From Hypericum androsaemum (taxonomy: Eukaryota > Streptophyta > Magnoliopsida > Malpighiales > Hypericaceae), in assembly GCA_963995505.1 (NCBI GenBank), contig OZ023181.1, positions 13,326,221-13,390,220 on the forward strand: a DNA stretch of 64,000 nt. The letters run 5' to 3'. The notes beneath the pieces were generated by a model. The model was given only the letters and a program-made list of their open reading frames with translations. It was not told where the DNA came from and ran no database searches. Every line of letters starts with the position of its first letter. Within the stretch, counting starts at the first letter, position 1. Below are positions 38,138 through 49,260 of the stretch, one piece after another. Position numbers and translations under genes: made by a program.

Positions 38138-41100
38138 CCTTTTCTTGCCTTTTCATTCCTTTTCCTTGCCCTTTCTTTCCTTTTCATGCCTTTTCATGTC
38201 TTTTCCTTGCCTTTTCTTGACTTTTCTTGCCTTATCTGTCCTTATCTTGCCTTTTCCTTGCCCTTTCTTTCCCTTTCTTGCCTTTTCTAGCCTTATCTTT
38301 CCTTTTCTTACCTTTTCATGCCTTTTCTTGCCTTTTCCTAGCCTTTTCTTTCTGTTTCTTGCCTTATCTTGACTTTTCTTGCCTTTTCCTTGCCATTTCT
38401 TTCCTTTTCTTGCCTTTTCGTGCCATTTCTTGCCTTATCTTTCCTTTTCTTGCCTTTTCATGCATTTTCCATGCCTTTTCTTGCATTTTCCTTCCCTCAT
38501 CTTTCCTTACCTTGCCTTTTCTAGCCTCGTCTTACCTTACCTTGCCTTTTCTTGCCTTATCTTGCCTTTTCCTTGCCTTTTATTGCCTTATCTTGCCTTT
38601 TCCTTTCCTTTCCTTTCCTTTTCTTGCCTTTTTTCGTTCATTTTCCTTGCCTTTTCTTGCCTTTTCTTTCCTTTTCTTGCCTTTTCTTGCCTTTTCTTGC
38701 CTTATTTTGCATTTTCTTACATTTTCTTTCCTTTTCATGCCTTTTCTTTCCTTAACTTTCCTTTTCTTACCTTTTCCTTGCCTTTTCTTTCCTTTTCTTT
38801 CCTTTTCCTTGCCTTTTCTTTCATTTTCTTGTCTTTATATGGGTTTTCTTGCCTTATCTTTCCTTTTCTTGCCTTTTCATGCCTTTTCCATGCCTTTTCT
38901 TTCCTTTTATTTCCTTTTCTTTCCTTTTCCTTGCCTTTTCTTGCCTTATCTTGCCTTTTCTTGCCATTTCTTGCCATTTCTTGCCTTATCTTGCCTTATC
39001 TTGCCTTTTCTTGCCCTATCTTGCCTTATCATGCCTTTTCTTGCCTTATCTTGCCTTTTCTTTCCTTTTCTTGCCTTTTCACGCCTTTTCCTTGCATTTT
39101 CTTGCCTTATCTTCCATTTTCTTACAATTTCTTACATTTCCTTGCCTTTTCATGCCTTTTCCATGCCTTTTCTTGCCTTTTCCTTGCCTTATCCCTGCCT
39201 TTTCTTGTCTTTTCTTTCCTTATCTTGCCTTTTCTTGCCTTATCTTGCCTTATCTTGCCTTTTCTTTCTTTTTCATGCCTTTCCTTGACTTTTCTTTCAT
39301 TTTCTTGCCTTTTCACATCTTTTCCTTGCCTTTTATTGCCTTATCTTGCCTTTTCCTTGCCTTTTCTTACCTTTTCTTACCATTTCCTCGCCTTTTCATG
39401 CCTATTCCATGCCTTTTCTTGCCTTTTCCTTGCCTTATCCCTACCTTTTCTTGCCTTTTCTTTCCTTATCTTGCCTTTTCGTGCATTTTCCTTGCCATTT
39501 CTTTCCTTTTCTTGCCTTTTCATGCATTTTCTTGCCTTATCTTTCCTTTTCTTGCCTTTACATGCCTTTTCCATGCCTTTTCTTTCCTTTTCGTGCCTTA
39601 TCATTCCTTATCTTGCCTTTTCTTGCCTTTTCCTTGCACTTTCTTTCCTTTTCTTGCTTTTTCATGCCTTATCTTCCCTTTTCATGCCTTTTCCATGCCT
39701 TTTCTTGCCTTTTTGTTGCCTCATCTTACCTTATCTAGCCTTATCTTTCCTTTTCTTGCCTTATCTTGCCTTTTCCTTGCTTTTTCATGCATTTTCCATG
39801 CTTTTTCTTTCCTTATCTTGCCTTTTCTTGCCTTTTCCTTGCCTTTTCCTTGCCTTTTCTTTCCTTTTCTTGCCTTATCTTGCCTTTCCTTGCCTTTTCT
39901 TACCTTTTTTTTTATCTTTTCATGCCTTATCTTTCCTTTTCTTTCCTTTTCATGCCTTTTCCATGCCTTTTCTTTCCTATTCTTTCCTTTTCTTTCCTTT
40001 TCTTGCCTTCTCTTCCCTTATCTTTCCTTTTCTTGCCTTTTCATGCCTTTTCTATACCTTTTCTTGCATTTTCTTTCCTTTTCCTGACCTTTTCTTGCCT
40101 TATCTTGCCTTTTTCGTGCCTTATCTTGCCTTATCTTTCTTTTTCTTGCCTTATCTTGCCTTATCTTGCCTTTTCTTACCTTTTCATGCCTTTTCTAGCC
40201 TTTTCTTTCCTTTCCTCGACTTTTCTTTCCTTTTCTTTCCTTTTCTTGCCATTTCTTACCTTTTCTTTCCTTTTCTTTTCTTTTCTTGCCTTTTCTTGCC
40301 TTTTCTTTCCTTTTCTTGCCTTTTCTTATCTTATCTTTCCTTTTCTTTCCTTTTCATGCCTTTTCCATGCCTTATCTTGCCTTTTCTTGCCATTTCTTTC
40401 CTTTTCTTGCCATATCTTTCCTTACCTTTCCTTATCTTTCCTTTTCTTGCCTTTTCTTGCCTGATCTTGCCGTTTCTTTCCTTGTTTTGCCTATTCTTTC
40501 CTTTTCTTGCCTTTTCTTACCTTATCTTTCCTTTTCTTGCTTTTTCAATGCCTTATCTTGCCTTTTCTTGCCAATTCTTTCCTTTTCTTGCCTTTTCTTT
40601 CCTTTGCTTGCCTTTTCTTGTCCTTTCTTGCCTTATCTTGCCTTTTCTTTCCTTTGCTTGCTTTTTCTTGTCCTTTCTTGCCAATTCTTTCCTTTTCTTG
40701 CAATTTCCTTGCCTTTTTATGCCTTTTCCAAACCTTTTATTTCCTTATCTTGTCTTTTCCTTGCCTTTTTCTTTTCTTTTCTTGCCTTATCTTACTATTT
40801 TCCTTGCTATTTTCTTTCCTTTTCATGTATTTTCATGCCTTTTCTTGCATTTTCCTTGCCTCATCTTGCCTTACCTTGCCTATTCTAGCCTCATCTTGCC
40901 TTTCCTTGCCTTTTCTTGCCTACCTTAGTTTTTTCTTGCCTTTTCTTGCCTACCTTAGTTTTTTTCTTGCCTATTCTAGCCTCATCTTTCCTTTTCATGC
41001 CTTTTCCTTGCCTTTTCTTGACTTTTCTTGCCTTTTCTTTCCTTTTCTTTCCATTTCTTGCCTTATCTGTCTTTATCTTGCCTTTTCCTTGCCCTTACTT

Positions 41101-42230
41101 TCCTTTTCTTGCCTTTTCTTGCCTTATCTTTCCTTTTCTTACCTTTTCATGCCTTTTCTTGCCTTTTCTTGCCTTTTCCTAGCCTTTTCTTAAAGTTTCT
41201 TGCCTTATCTTGACTTTTCTTGCCTTTTCCTTGCCCTTTCTTTCCTTTTCTTGCCTTTTCGTGCCATTTCTTGCCCTATCTTTCCTTTTCTTGCCTTTTC
41301 ATGCCTTTTCTTGCATTTTCCTTGCCTCATCTTGCCTTACCTTGCCTTTTCTAGCCTCATCTTACCTTACCTTGCCTTATCTTGCCTTTTCCTTGCCTTT
41401 TCTTTCCTTTTCTGCCTTTTTTCTTTCCTTTTCCTTGCATTTTCTTGCCTTTTCTTTCCTTTTCTTGCCTTTCTTGCCTTATTTTGCCTTTTCTTACATT
41501 TTCTTTCCTTTTCATGCCTTTTCCTTGCCTTTTCTTTCCTTAACTTTCCTTTTCTTACCTTTTCCTTGCCTTTTCTTACCTTTTCTTTCCTTTTCCTTGC
41601 CTTTTCTTTCATTTTCTTGACTTTTCATGCCTTATCTTTCCTTTTCTTGCCTTTTCCATGCCTTTTCTTGTCTTTTCTTGCCTTTTCCTTGCCTTTTCTT
41701 ACCTTATCTTGCCTTTTCATGCCTTTTCTTTCCTTTTCTTGCCTTTTTCTTGCCTTTGGTTACCTTTTCTTACCTTTTCTTTCCTTTTCTTGCCTTTTCC
41801 TTACTTTTTCTTGCCTTATCTTGCCTTTTCATGCCTTTTCTTTAACTTTTCTTGCCTTTCGTGCCTTTTCCTTTCCTTTTCCTTGCCTTTTCTTACCTCA
41901 TCTTTCCTTTTCTTGCCTTTCCTTACCTTTTCTTGCCTTATATTGCCTTATCTTGCCTTTTCTTGCCTTATCTTGTCTTTTCCTTGCCTTTTCTTACCTC
42001 ATCTTTCCTTTTCTTTCCTTTCCTTGCCTTATCTTTCCTTTTTTTGCCTTTTCATTCCTTTTCCTTTCCTTTTCTTGCGATTTCAATCCTTTTCTTGCCT
42101 TTTCTTGACTTTTCTTTCCTTTGCTTGCATTTTCCTTGACTTTTCTTGCCTTTTCTTTCCTTTTCTTGCCTTATCTTGCTTTTTCTTGCCTTTTCCTTGC
42201 TTTTTCATGCCTTTTCCATGCCTTTTCTTT
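38138..42230 (+). repeat. 4.09-kb HOR unit J4 (last of the amplified series)
   Basis: Landmarks: B 38,351, tatatggg 38,841, A 41,192, ggttacc 41,758. Variants shared with 60.8-64.0 kb are a deletion giving ttccttttcttgccttttca near 39,061, catttcctcgcc near 39,385, cttatcttatctttcc near 40,326, gccgtttctttccttg near 40,470 and ctaccttag at 40,920. It has a private rearrangement at 40,921-40,985. At 42,231 the sequence reads on as ccttatcttgcc, the older context, rather than starting another unit. Confidence 0.85.
40921..40985 (+). repeat. Rearranged site: 30-bp duplication plus deletion
   Basis: taccttagtttttt begins at 40,921 and again at 40,951, a 30-bp repeat, and then joins cctattctagcctcatc and catgcc. 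The corresponding place in the downstream copy (from about 63,627) has one taccttag and continues through the cctttttatttcc segment seen in other units. J4 therefore lost roughly 110-140 bp here after the larger duplication. Confidence 0.8.
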
Positions 42231-45200
42231 CCTTATCTTGCCTTTTCTTGCCTTTTCCTTGCCTTTTCCTTTCCTTTTCTTTCCTTTTCTTGCCTTATCT
42301 TACCTTTTCTTGCCTCTTCCTTGCCTTTTCTTACCTTTTTTTTTATCTTTTCATGCCTTATCTTTCCTTTTCTTTCCTTTTCATGCCTTTTCCATGCCTT
42401 TTCTTCCCTATTCATTCCTTTTCTTTCCTTTTCTTACCTTCTCTTCCCTTATCTTTCCTTTTCTTGCCTTTTCATGCCTTTTCTATACCTTTTCTTGCCT
42501 TTTCTTTCCTTTTCCTGGCCTTTTCTTGCCTTATCTTGCCTTTTTCGTGCCTTATCTTGCCTTATCTTTTTTTTCTTGCCTTATCTTGCCTTTTCTTACC
42601 TTTTCATGCCTTTTCTTGCCTTCTCTTTCCTTTTCTCGCCTTTTCTTTCCTTTTCTTGCCATTTCTTGCCTTTTCTTGCCTTTTCTTTTCTTTTCTTGCC
42701 TTTTCTTGCCTTTTCATTCCTTTTCTTGCCTTTTCTTACCTTATCCTTCCTTTTCTTTCCTTTTCATGCCTTTTCCATGCCTTATCTTGCCTTTTCATGC
42801 CCTTTCTTGACTTTTCTTGCCTTATATGGCCTTTTCTTTCCTTTTTTGCCTATTCTTTCCTTTTCTTTCCTTTTCTTACCTTATCTTTCCTTTTCTTTTC
42901 TTTTCTTGCTTTTTCCATGACTTATTTTGCCTTTTCTTGCCAATTATTTCCTTTTCTTTCCTTATCTTGCCTTTTCTTTCCTTATCTTTATTTTTCTTGC
43001 CATTTCTTGCAATTTCCTTGCCTTTTTATGCCTTTTCCATGCCTTTTATTTCCTTATCTTGTCTTTTCTTGTCTTTTCCTTACCTTTTTCTTTCCTTTTC
43101 TTCCCTTGCCTTTTCTTTCCTTATCTTGCCTTTTTATTTACTTTTCTTCCCTTTTCCTCCCTTTTCTTTCCTTATCTTGCCTTTTTTGCCTTATCTTGCC
43201 TTTTCCTTGCCTTTTCATTCTTTTTCCTTACCTTTTCTTTCCTTTTCTTGCCTTTTCATTCCTTTTCCTTGCCCTTTCTTTCCTTTTCATGCCTTTTTAT
43301 GCCTTTTCCTTGCCTTTTCTTGACGTTTCTTGCCTTATCTGTCCTTATCTTGCCTTTTCCTTGCCCTTTCTTTCCCTTTCTTGCCTTATCTTTCCTTTTC
43401 TTACATTTTCATGCCTTTTCTTGCCTTTTCCTAGCTTTTTCTTTCTGTTTCTTGCCTTATCTCGACTTTTCTTGCCTTTTCCTTGCCCTTTCTTTCCTTT
43501 TCTTGCCTTTTCGTGCCATTTCTTGCATTATCTTTCCTTTTCTTACCTTTTCATGCATTTTCCATGCCTTTTCTTGCATTTTCCTTGCCTCATCTTGCCT
43601 TACCTTGCCTTTTCTAGCCTCATCTTACCTTACCTTGCCTTTTCTTGCCTTATCTTGCCTTTTCCTTGCCTTTTATTGCCTTATCTTGCCTTTTCCTTTC
43701 CTTTTCTTTCCTTTTCTTGCCTTTTTTCATTCCTTTTCCTTGCCTTTTCTTGCCTTTTCTTTCCTTTTCTTGCCTTTTCTTGCCTTATTTTGCCTTTTCT
43801 TACATTTTCTTTCCTTTTCATGCCTTTTCTTTCCTTAACTTTCCTTTTCTTACCTTTTCCTTGCATTTTCTTTCCTTTTCTTTCATTTTCCTTGCCTTTT
43901 CTTTCATTTTCTTGTCTTTTCATGGGTTTTCTTGCCTTATATTTCCTTTTCTTGCCTTTTCATGCCTTTTCCATGCCTTTTCTTTCCTTTTATTTCCTTT
44001 TCTTTCCTTTTCCTTGCCTTTTCTTGCCATTTCTTGCCATTTCTTGCCTTATCTTGCCTTTTCTTCCCTTATCTTGCCTTATCATGCCTGATCTTGCCTT
44101 ATCTTGCCTTATCTTGCCTTTTCTTTCCTTTTCATGCCTTTCCTTGCCTTTTCTTTCCTTTTCTTGCCTTTTCACGCCTTTTCTTTGCATTTTCTTGCCT
44201 TATCTTCCCTTTTCTTACAATTTCTTACATTTCCTTGCCTTTTCATGCCTTTTCCATGCCTTTTCTTGCCTTTTCCTTGCCTTATCCCTGCCTTTTCTTG
44301 TCTTTTCTTTCCTTATCTTGCCTTTTCTTGCCTTATCTTGCCTTTTCTTTCTTTTTCATGCCTTTCCTTGCCTTTTCTTTCATTTTCTTGCCTTTTCACA
44401 TCTTTTCCTTGCCTTTTATTGCATTATCTTGCCTTTTCCTTGCCTTTTCTTACCTTTTCTTACCATTTCCTTGCCTTTTCATGCCTTTTCCATGCCTTTT
44501 CTTGCCTTTTTCTTGCCTTATCCCTGCCTTTTCTTGCCTTTTCTTTCCTTATCTTGCCTTTTCATGCATTTTAGTTGCCATTTCTTTCCTTTTCTTGCCT
44601 TTTCATTCATTTTCTTGCCTTATCTTTCCTTTTCTTGCCTTTTCATGCCTTTTCCATGCCTTTTCTTTCCTTTTCGTGCCTTATCATTCCTTATCTTGCC
44701 TTTTCTTGCCTTTTCCTTGCCCTTTCTTTCCTTTTCTTGCTTTTTCATGCCTTATCTTCCCTTTTCATGCCTTTTCCATGCCTTTTCTTACCTTTTTGTT
44801 GCCTCATCTTACCTTATCTAGCCTTATCTTTCCTTTTCTTGCCTTATCTTGCCTTTTCTTGACTTTTCCTTGCCTTTTCCTTGCCTTTTCTTTCCTTTTC
44901 ATGCCTTAACTTGCCTTTCCTTGCCTCTTCTTACCTTTTTTTTTTATCTTTTCATGACTTATCTTTCCATTTCGTGCCTTTTCCATGCCTTTTCTTTCCT
45001 ATTCTTTCCTTTTCTTTCCTTTTCTTGCCTTCTCTTCCCTTATCTTTCCTTTTATTGCCTTTTCATGCCTTTTCTATACCTTTTCTTGCATGTTCTTTCC
45101 TTTTCCTGGCCTTTTCTTGCCTTATCTTGCCTTTTTCGTGCCTTATCTTGCCTTGTCTATCTTTTTCTTGCCTTATCTTACCTTATCTTGCCTTTTCTTA

Positions 45201-47690
45201 TCTTTTTATGCCTTTTCTAGCCTTTTCTTTCCTTTCCTCGACTTTTCTTTCCTTTTCTTTCCTTTTCTTGCCATTTCTTACCTTTTCTTTCCTTTTCTTT
45301 TCTTTTCTTGCCTTTTCTTGCCTTTTCTTTCCTTTTCTGGCCTTTTCTTACCTTATCTTTCCTTTTCTTTCCTTTTCATGCCTTTTCCATGCCTTATCTT
45401 GCCTTTTCTTGCCATTTCTTTCCTTTTCTTGCCATATCTTTCCTTACCTTTCCTTATCTTTCCTTTTCTTGCCTTTTCTTGCCTGATCTTGCCTTTTCTT
45501 TCCTTTTTTTGCCTATTCTTTCCTTTTCTTGCCTTTTCTTACCTTATCTTTCCTTTTCTTGCTTTTTCCATGTCCTTATCTTGCCTTTTCCTTGCCCTTA
45601 CTTTCCTTTTCTTGCCTTTTCTTGCCTTATCTTTCCTTTTCTTACCTTTTCATGCCTTTTCTTGCCTTTTCTTGCCTTTTCCTAGCCTTTTCTTAAAGTT
45701 TCTTGCCTTATCTTGACTTTTCTTGCCTTTTCCTTGCCCTTTCTTTCCATTTATTGCCTTTTCGTGCCATTTCTTGTCTTATCTTTCCTTTTCTTGCCTT
45801 TTCATGCCTTTTCTTGCATTTTCCTTGCCTCATCTTGCCTTATCTTGCCTTTTCTAGCCTCATCTTACCTTACCTTGCCTTATCTTGCCTTTTCCTTGCC
45901 TTTTGTTGCCTTATCTTGCCTTTTCCTTTCCTTTTCTTTCCTTTTCTGCCTTTTTTCTTGCCTTTTCCTTGCATTTTCTTGCCTTTTCTTTCCTTTACTT
46001 TCCTTTTCTTGCCTTTTCTTGCCTTATTTTGCGTTTTCTTACATTTTCTTTCCTTTTCATGCCTTTTCCTTGCCTTTTCTTTCCTTAACTTTCCTTTTCT
46101 TACCTTTTCCTTGCCTTTTCTTTCCTTTTCTTTCCTTTTCCTTGCCTTTTCTTTCATTTTCTTGTCTTTTCATGCTTTATCTTTCCTTTTCTTGCCTTTT
46201 CATGCCTTTTCCATGCCTTTTCTTGCCTTTTCCTTGCCTATTCTTACCTTATCTTGCCTTTTCATGCCTTTTCTTTCCTTTTCATGCCTTTTCTTGCTTT
46301 TTCTTGCCTTTGGTTACCTTTTCTTACCTTATCTTTCCTTTTTTTGCCTTTTCCTTGCCTTTTCTTGCCTGAGCTTGCCTTTTTCTTGTCTTTTCTTGCC
46401 TTTTCATGCATTTTCCAAGCCTTTTCTTGCATTTTCTTTCATTTCCTTGCCTTTTCTTGCCTTTTCCTTGCCTTTTCCTGTCTGATCTTGCCTTTTCTTG
46501 CCTCGTCTTTCCTTTTCTTTCCTTTTCTTGCCTTTTCTTTCCTTTTCTTGCCTTTTCCTTACTTTCTCTTGCCTTATCTTGCCTTTTCATGCCTTTTCCT
46601 TGCCTTTTCTTTAACTTTTCTTGCCTTTCGTGCCGTTTCCTTTCCTTTTCTTACCTCATCTTTCCTTTTCTTGCCTTTCCGTTCATTTTCTTGCCTTATA
46701 TTGCCTTATCTTGCCTTATCTTGCCTTTTCTTGCCTTATCTTGCCTTTTCCTTGAATTTTCTTACCTCATCTTTCCTTTTCTTTTCTTTCCTTGCCTTAT
46801 CTTTCCTTTTCTTGCCTTTTCAATCCTTTTCCTTGCCTTTTCATGCCATTTCAATCCTTTTCTTGCCTTTTCTTAACTTTTCTTTCCTTTGCTTGCCTTT
46901 TGCTTGACTTTTCTTACCTTTTCTAACCTTTTCTTGCCTTATCTTGCCTCTTCTTGCCTTTTCCTTGCTTTTTCATGCCTTTTCCATGCCTTTTCTTTCC
47001 TTATCGTGCCTTTTCTTACCTTTTCCTTGCCTTTTCCTTGCCTTTTCTTTCCTTTTCTTGCCTTATCTTGCCTTTTCTTGCCTCTTCCTTGCGTTTTCTT
47101 ACCTTTTTTTATCTTTTCATGCCTTATCTTTCCTTTTCTTTCCTTTTCATGCCTTTTCCATGCCTTTTCTTGCCTATTCTTTCCTTTTCTTTCCTTTTCT
47201 TACCTTCTCTTCCCTTATCTTTCTTTTTCTTGCCTTTTCATGCCTTTTCTATACCTTTTCTTGCCTTTTCTTTCCTTTTCCTGGCCTTTTCTTGCCTTAT
47301 CTTGCCTTTTCCGTGCCTTATCTTGCCTTATCATTTTTTTTCTTGCCTTATCTTGCCTTTTCTTACCTTTTCATGCCTTTTCTTGCCTATTCTTTTCTTT
47401 TCTCGCCTTTTCTTTCCTTTTCTTACCATTTCTTGCCTTTTCTTGCCTTTTCTTTTCTTTTCTTGTTTTTCTTGCCTTTTCTTTCCTTTTCATGCCTTTT
47501 CCATGCCTTATCTTGCCATTTCTTTCCTTTTCTTGCCTTATCTTTCCTTACCTTTCCTTATCTTTCCTTTTCTTGCCTTTTCTTGCCTTATCTGGCCTTT
47601 TCTTTCCTTTTTTTGCCTATTCTTGCCTTTTCTTGCCTTTTCTTACCTTATCTTTCCTTTTCTTTTCTTTTCTTGCTTTTTCCATGCCTT
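42231..47690 (+). repeat. Older A/B arrangement on the right side of the amplicon (P3)
   Basis: After J4 the older structure resumes. Landmarks are B 43,444, catggg (not tatatggg) 43,924, A 45,695 and ggttacc 46,312. It matches P1 with shifts of 28,599, 28,619, 28,447 and 28,456 bp. Shared details are ttgccttatatttcc after catggg, cgttcattttcttgcc (18,222 / 46,680) and cttttgcttgac (18,431 / 46,897). Its first 1.4 kb also matches 23.5-24.9 kb (gacgtttcttgcc at 24,602 / 43,322). Beyond about 47.17 kb it keeps roughly 430 bp that P1 lacks at its 18,698 junction. Confidence 0.75.
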
Positions 47691-49260
47691 ATCTTGCCAA
47701 TTATTTCCTTTTCTTGCCTTTTCCCTACCTTTTCTTGCCTTTTCTTTCCTTTGCTTGCATTTTCTTGCCTTATCTTTCCTTTTCTTTCCTTATCTTTCCT
47801 TTTCTTTCCTTTTCTTGCTATTTCCTTGGCCTTTTATGCCTTTTCCATGCCTTTTACTTCCTTATCTTATATTTTCTTGTCTTTTCCTTGCCTTTTTCTT
47901 TTCTTTTCTTCCCTTATCTTGCCTTTTCTTGCTATTTTCCTTGGTTTTTCTTTCCTTTTCATGTATTTTCATGCCTTTTCTTGCCTTTTCCTTGCCTCAT
48001 CTTGCCTTACATTGCCATTTCTGGCCTCATCTTGCCTTTCCTTGCCTTTTCTTGCCTATCTTGCCTTTTCTTGCCTTATCTTGCCTTATCTTGCCTTTTT
48101 ATTTCCTTTTCTTCCCTTTTTCTTTCCTTATCTTGCCTTTTTTGCCTTATCTTGCCTTATTTTGCCTTTTCCTTACCTTTTCATTCTTTTTCCTTGCCTT
48201 TTCTTTCCTTTTCTTGCCTTTTCATTCCTTTTCCTTGCCCTTTCTTTCCTTTTCATGCCTTTTCCTGCCTTTTCCTTGCCTTTTCTTGACTTTTCTTGCC
48301 TTCTCTTTCCTTTTCTTTCTTTTTCTTGCCTTATCTATCCTTATCTTGCCTTTTCCTTGCCCTTTCTTTCCTTTTCTTGCCTTTTCTTGCCTTATCTTTC
48401 CTTTTCTTACCTTTTCCTGCCTTTTCTTACCTTTTCTTGCCTTTTCCTAGCCTTTTCTTTCTGTTTCTTGCCTTATCTTGACTTTTCTTGCCTTTTCCTT
48501 GCCCTTTCTTTCCTTTTCTTGCCTTTTCGTGCCATTTCTTGCCTTATCTTTCCTTTTCTTGCCTTTTCCATGCCTTTTCTTTCATTTTCATTGCCTCATC
48601 TTGCCTTACCTTGCCTTTTCTAGCCTCATCTTACCTTACCTTGCCTTATCTTGCCTTTTCCTTGCCTTTTCTTGCCTTATCTTGCCTTTTCCTTTCCTTT
48701 TCTTTTCTTTTCTTGCCTTTTCCCTACCTTTTCTTGCCTTTTCTTTCCTTTGCATGCCTTTTCTTGCCTTATCTTTCCTTTTCTTTCCTTTTCTTGCAAT
48801 TTCCTTGCCTTTTTATGCCTTTTCCATGCCTTTTATTTCCTTATCTTATATTTTCTTATCTTTTCCTTGCCTTTTTCTTTTCTTTTCTTCCCTTATCTTG
48901 CCTTTTCTTGCTATTTTCCTTGCTTTTTCTTTCCTTTTCATGTATTTTCATGCCTTTTCCTTGCCTCATCTTGCCTTACATTGCCATTTCTGGCCTCATC
49001 TTGCCTTTCCTTGCCTTTTCTTGCCTATCTTGCCTTTTTCTTGCCTTTTCTTGCCTTATCTTGCCTTTTTATTTCCTTTTCTTCCCTTTTCTTTCCTTAT
49101 CTTGCCTTTTTTGCCTTATCTTGCCTTATTTTGCCTTTTCCTTGCCTTTTCATTCTTTTTCCTTGCCTTTTCTTTCCTTTTCTTGCCTTTTCATTCCTTT
49201 TCCTTGCCCTTTCTTTCCTTTTCATGCCTTTTCCTGCCTTTTCCTTGCCTTTTCTTGACT
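47691..49260 (+). repeat. About 1-kb imperfect tandem duplication
   Basis: Paired landmarks are ttccctacc at 47,721/48,720, attgccatttctgg at 48,011/48,980 and ttttcctgcct at 48,260/49,229. The spacing drops from 999 to 969, so copy 2 has small deletions. Copy 2 starts near 48,690 and homology ends near 49,260. Neither edge is sharply defined. Confidence 0.7.
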
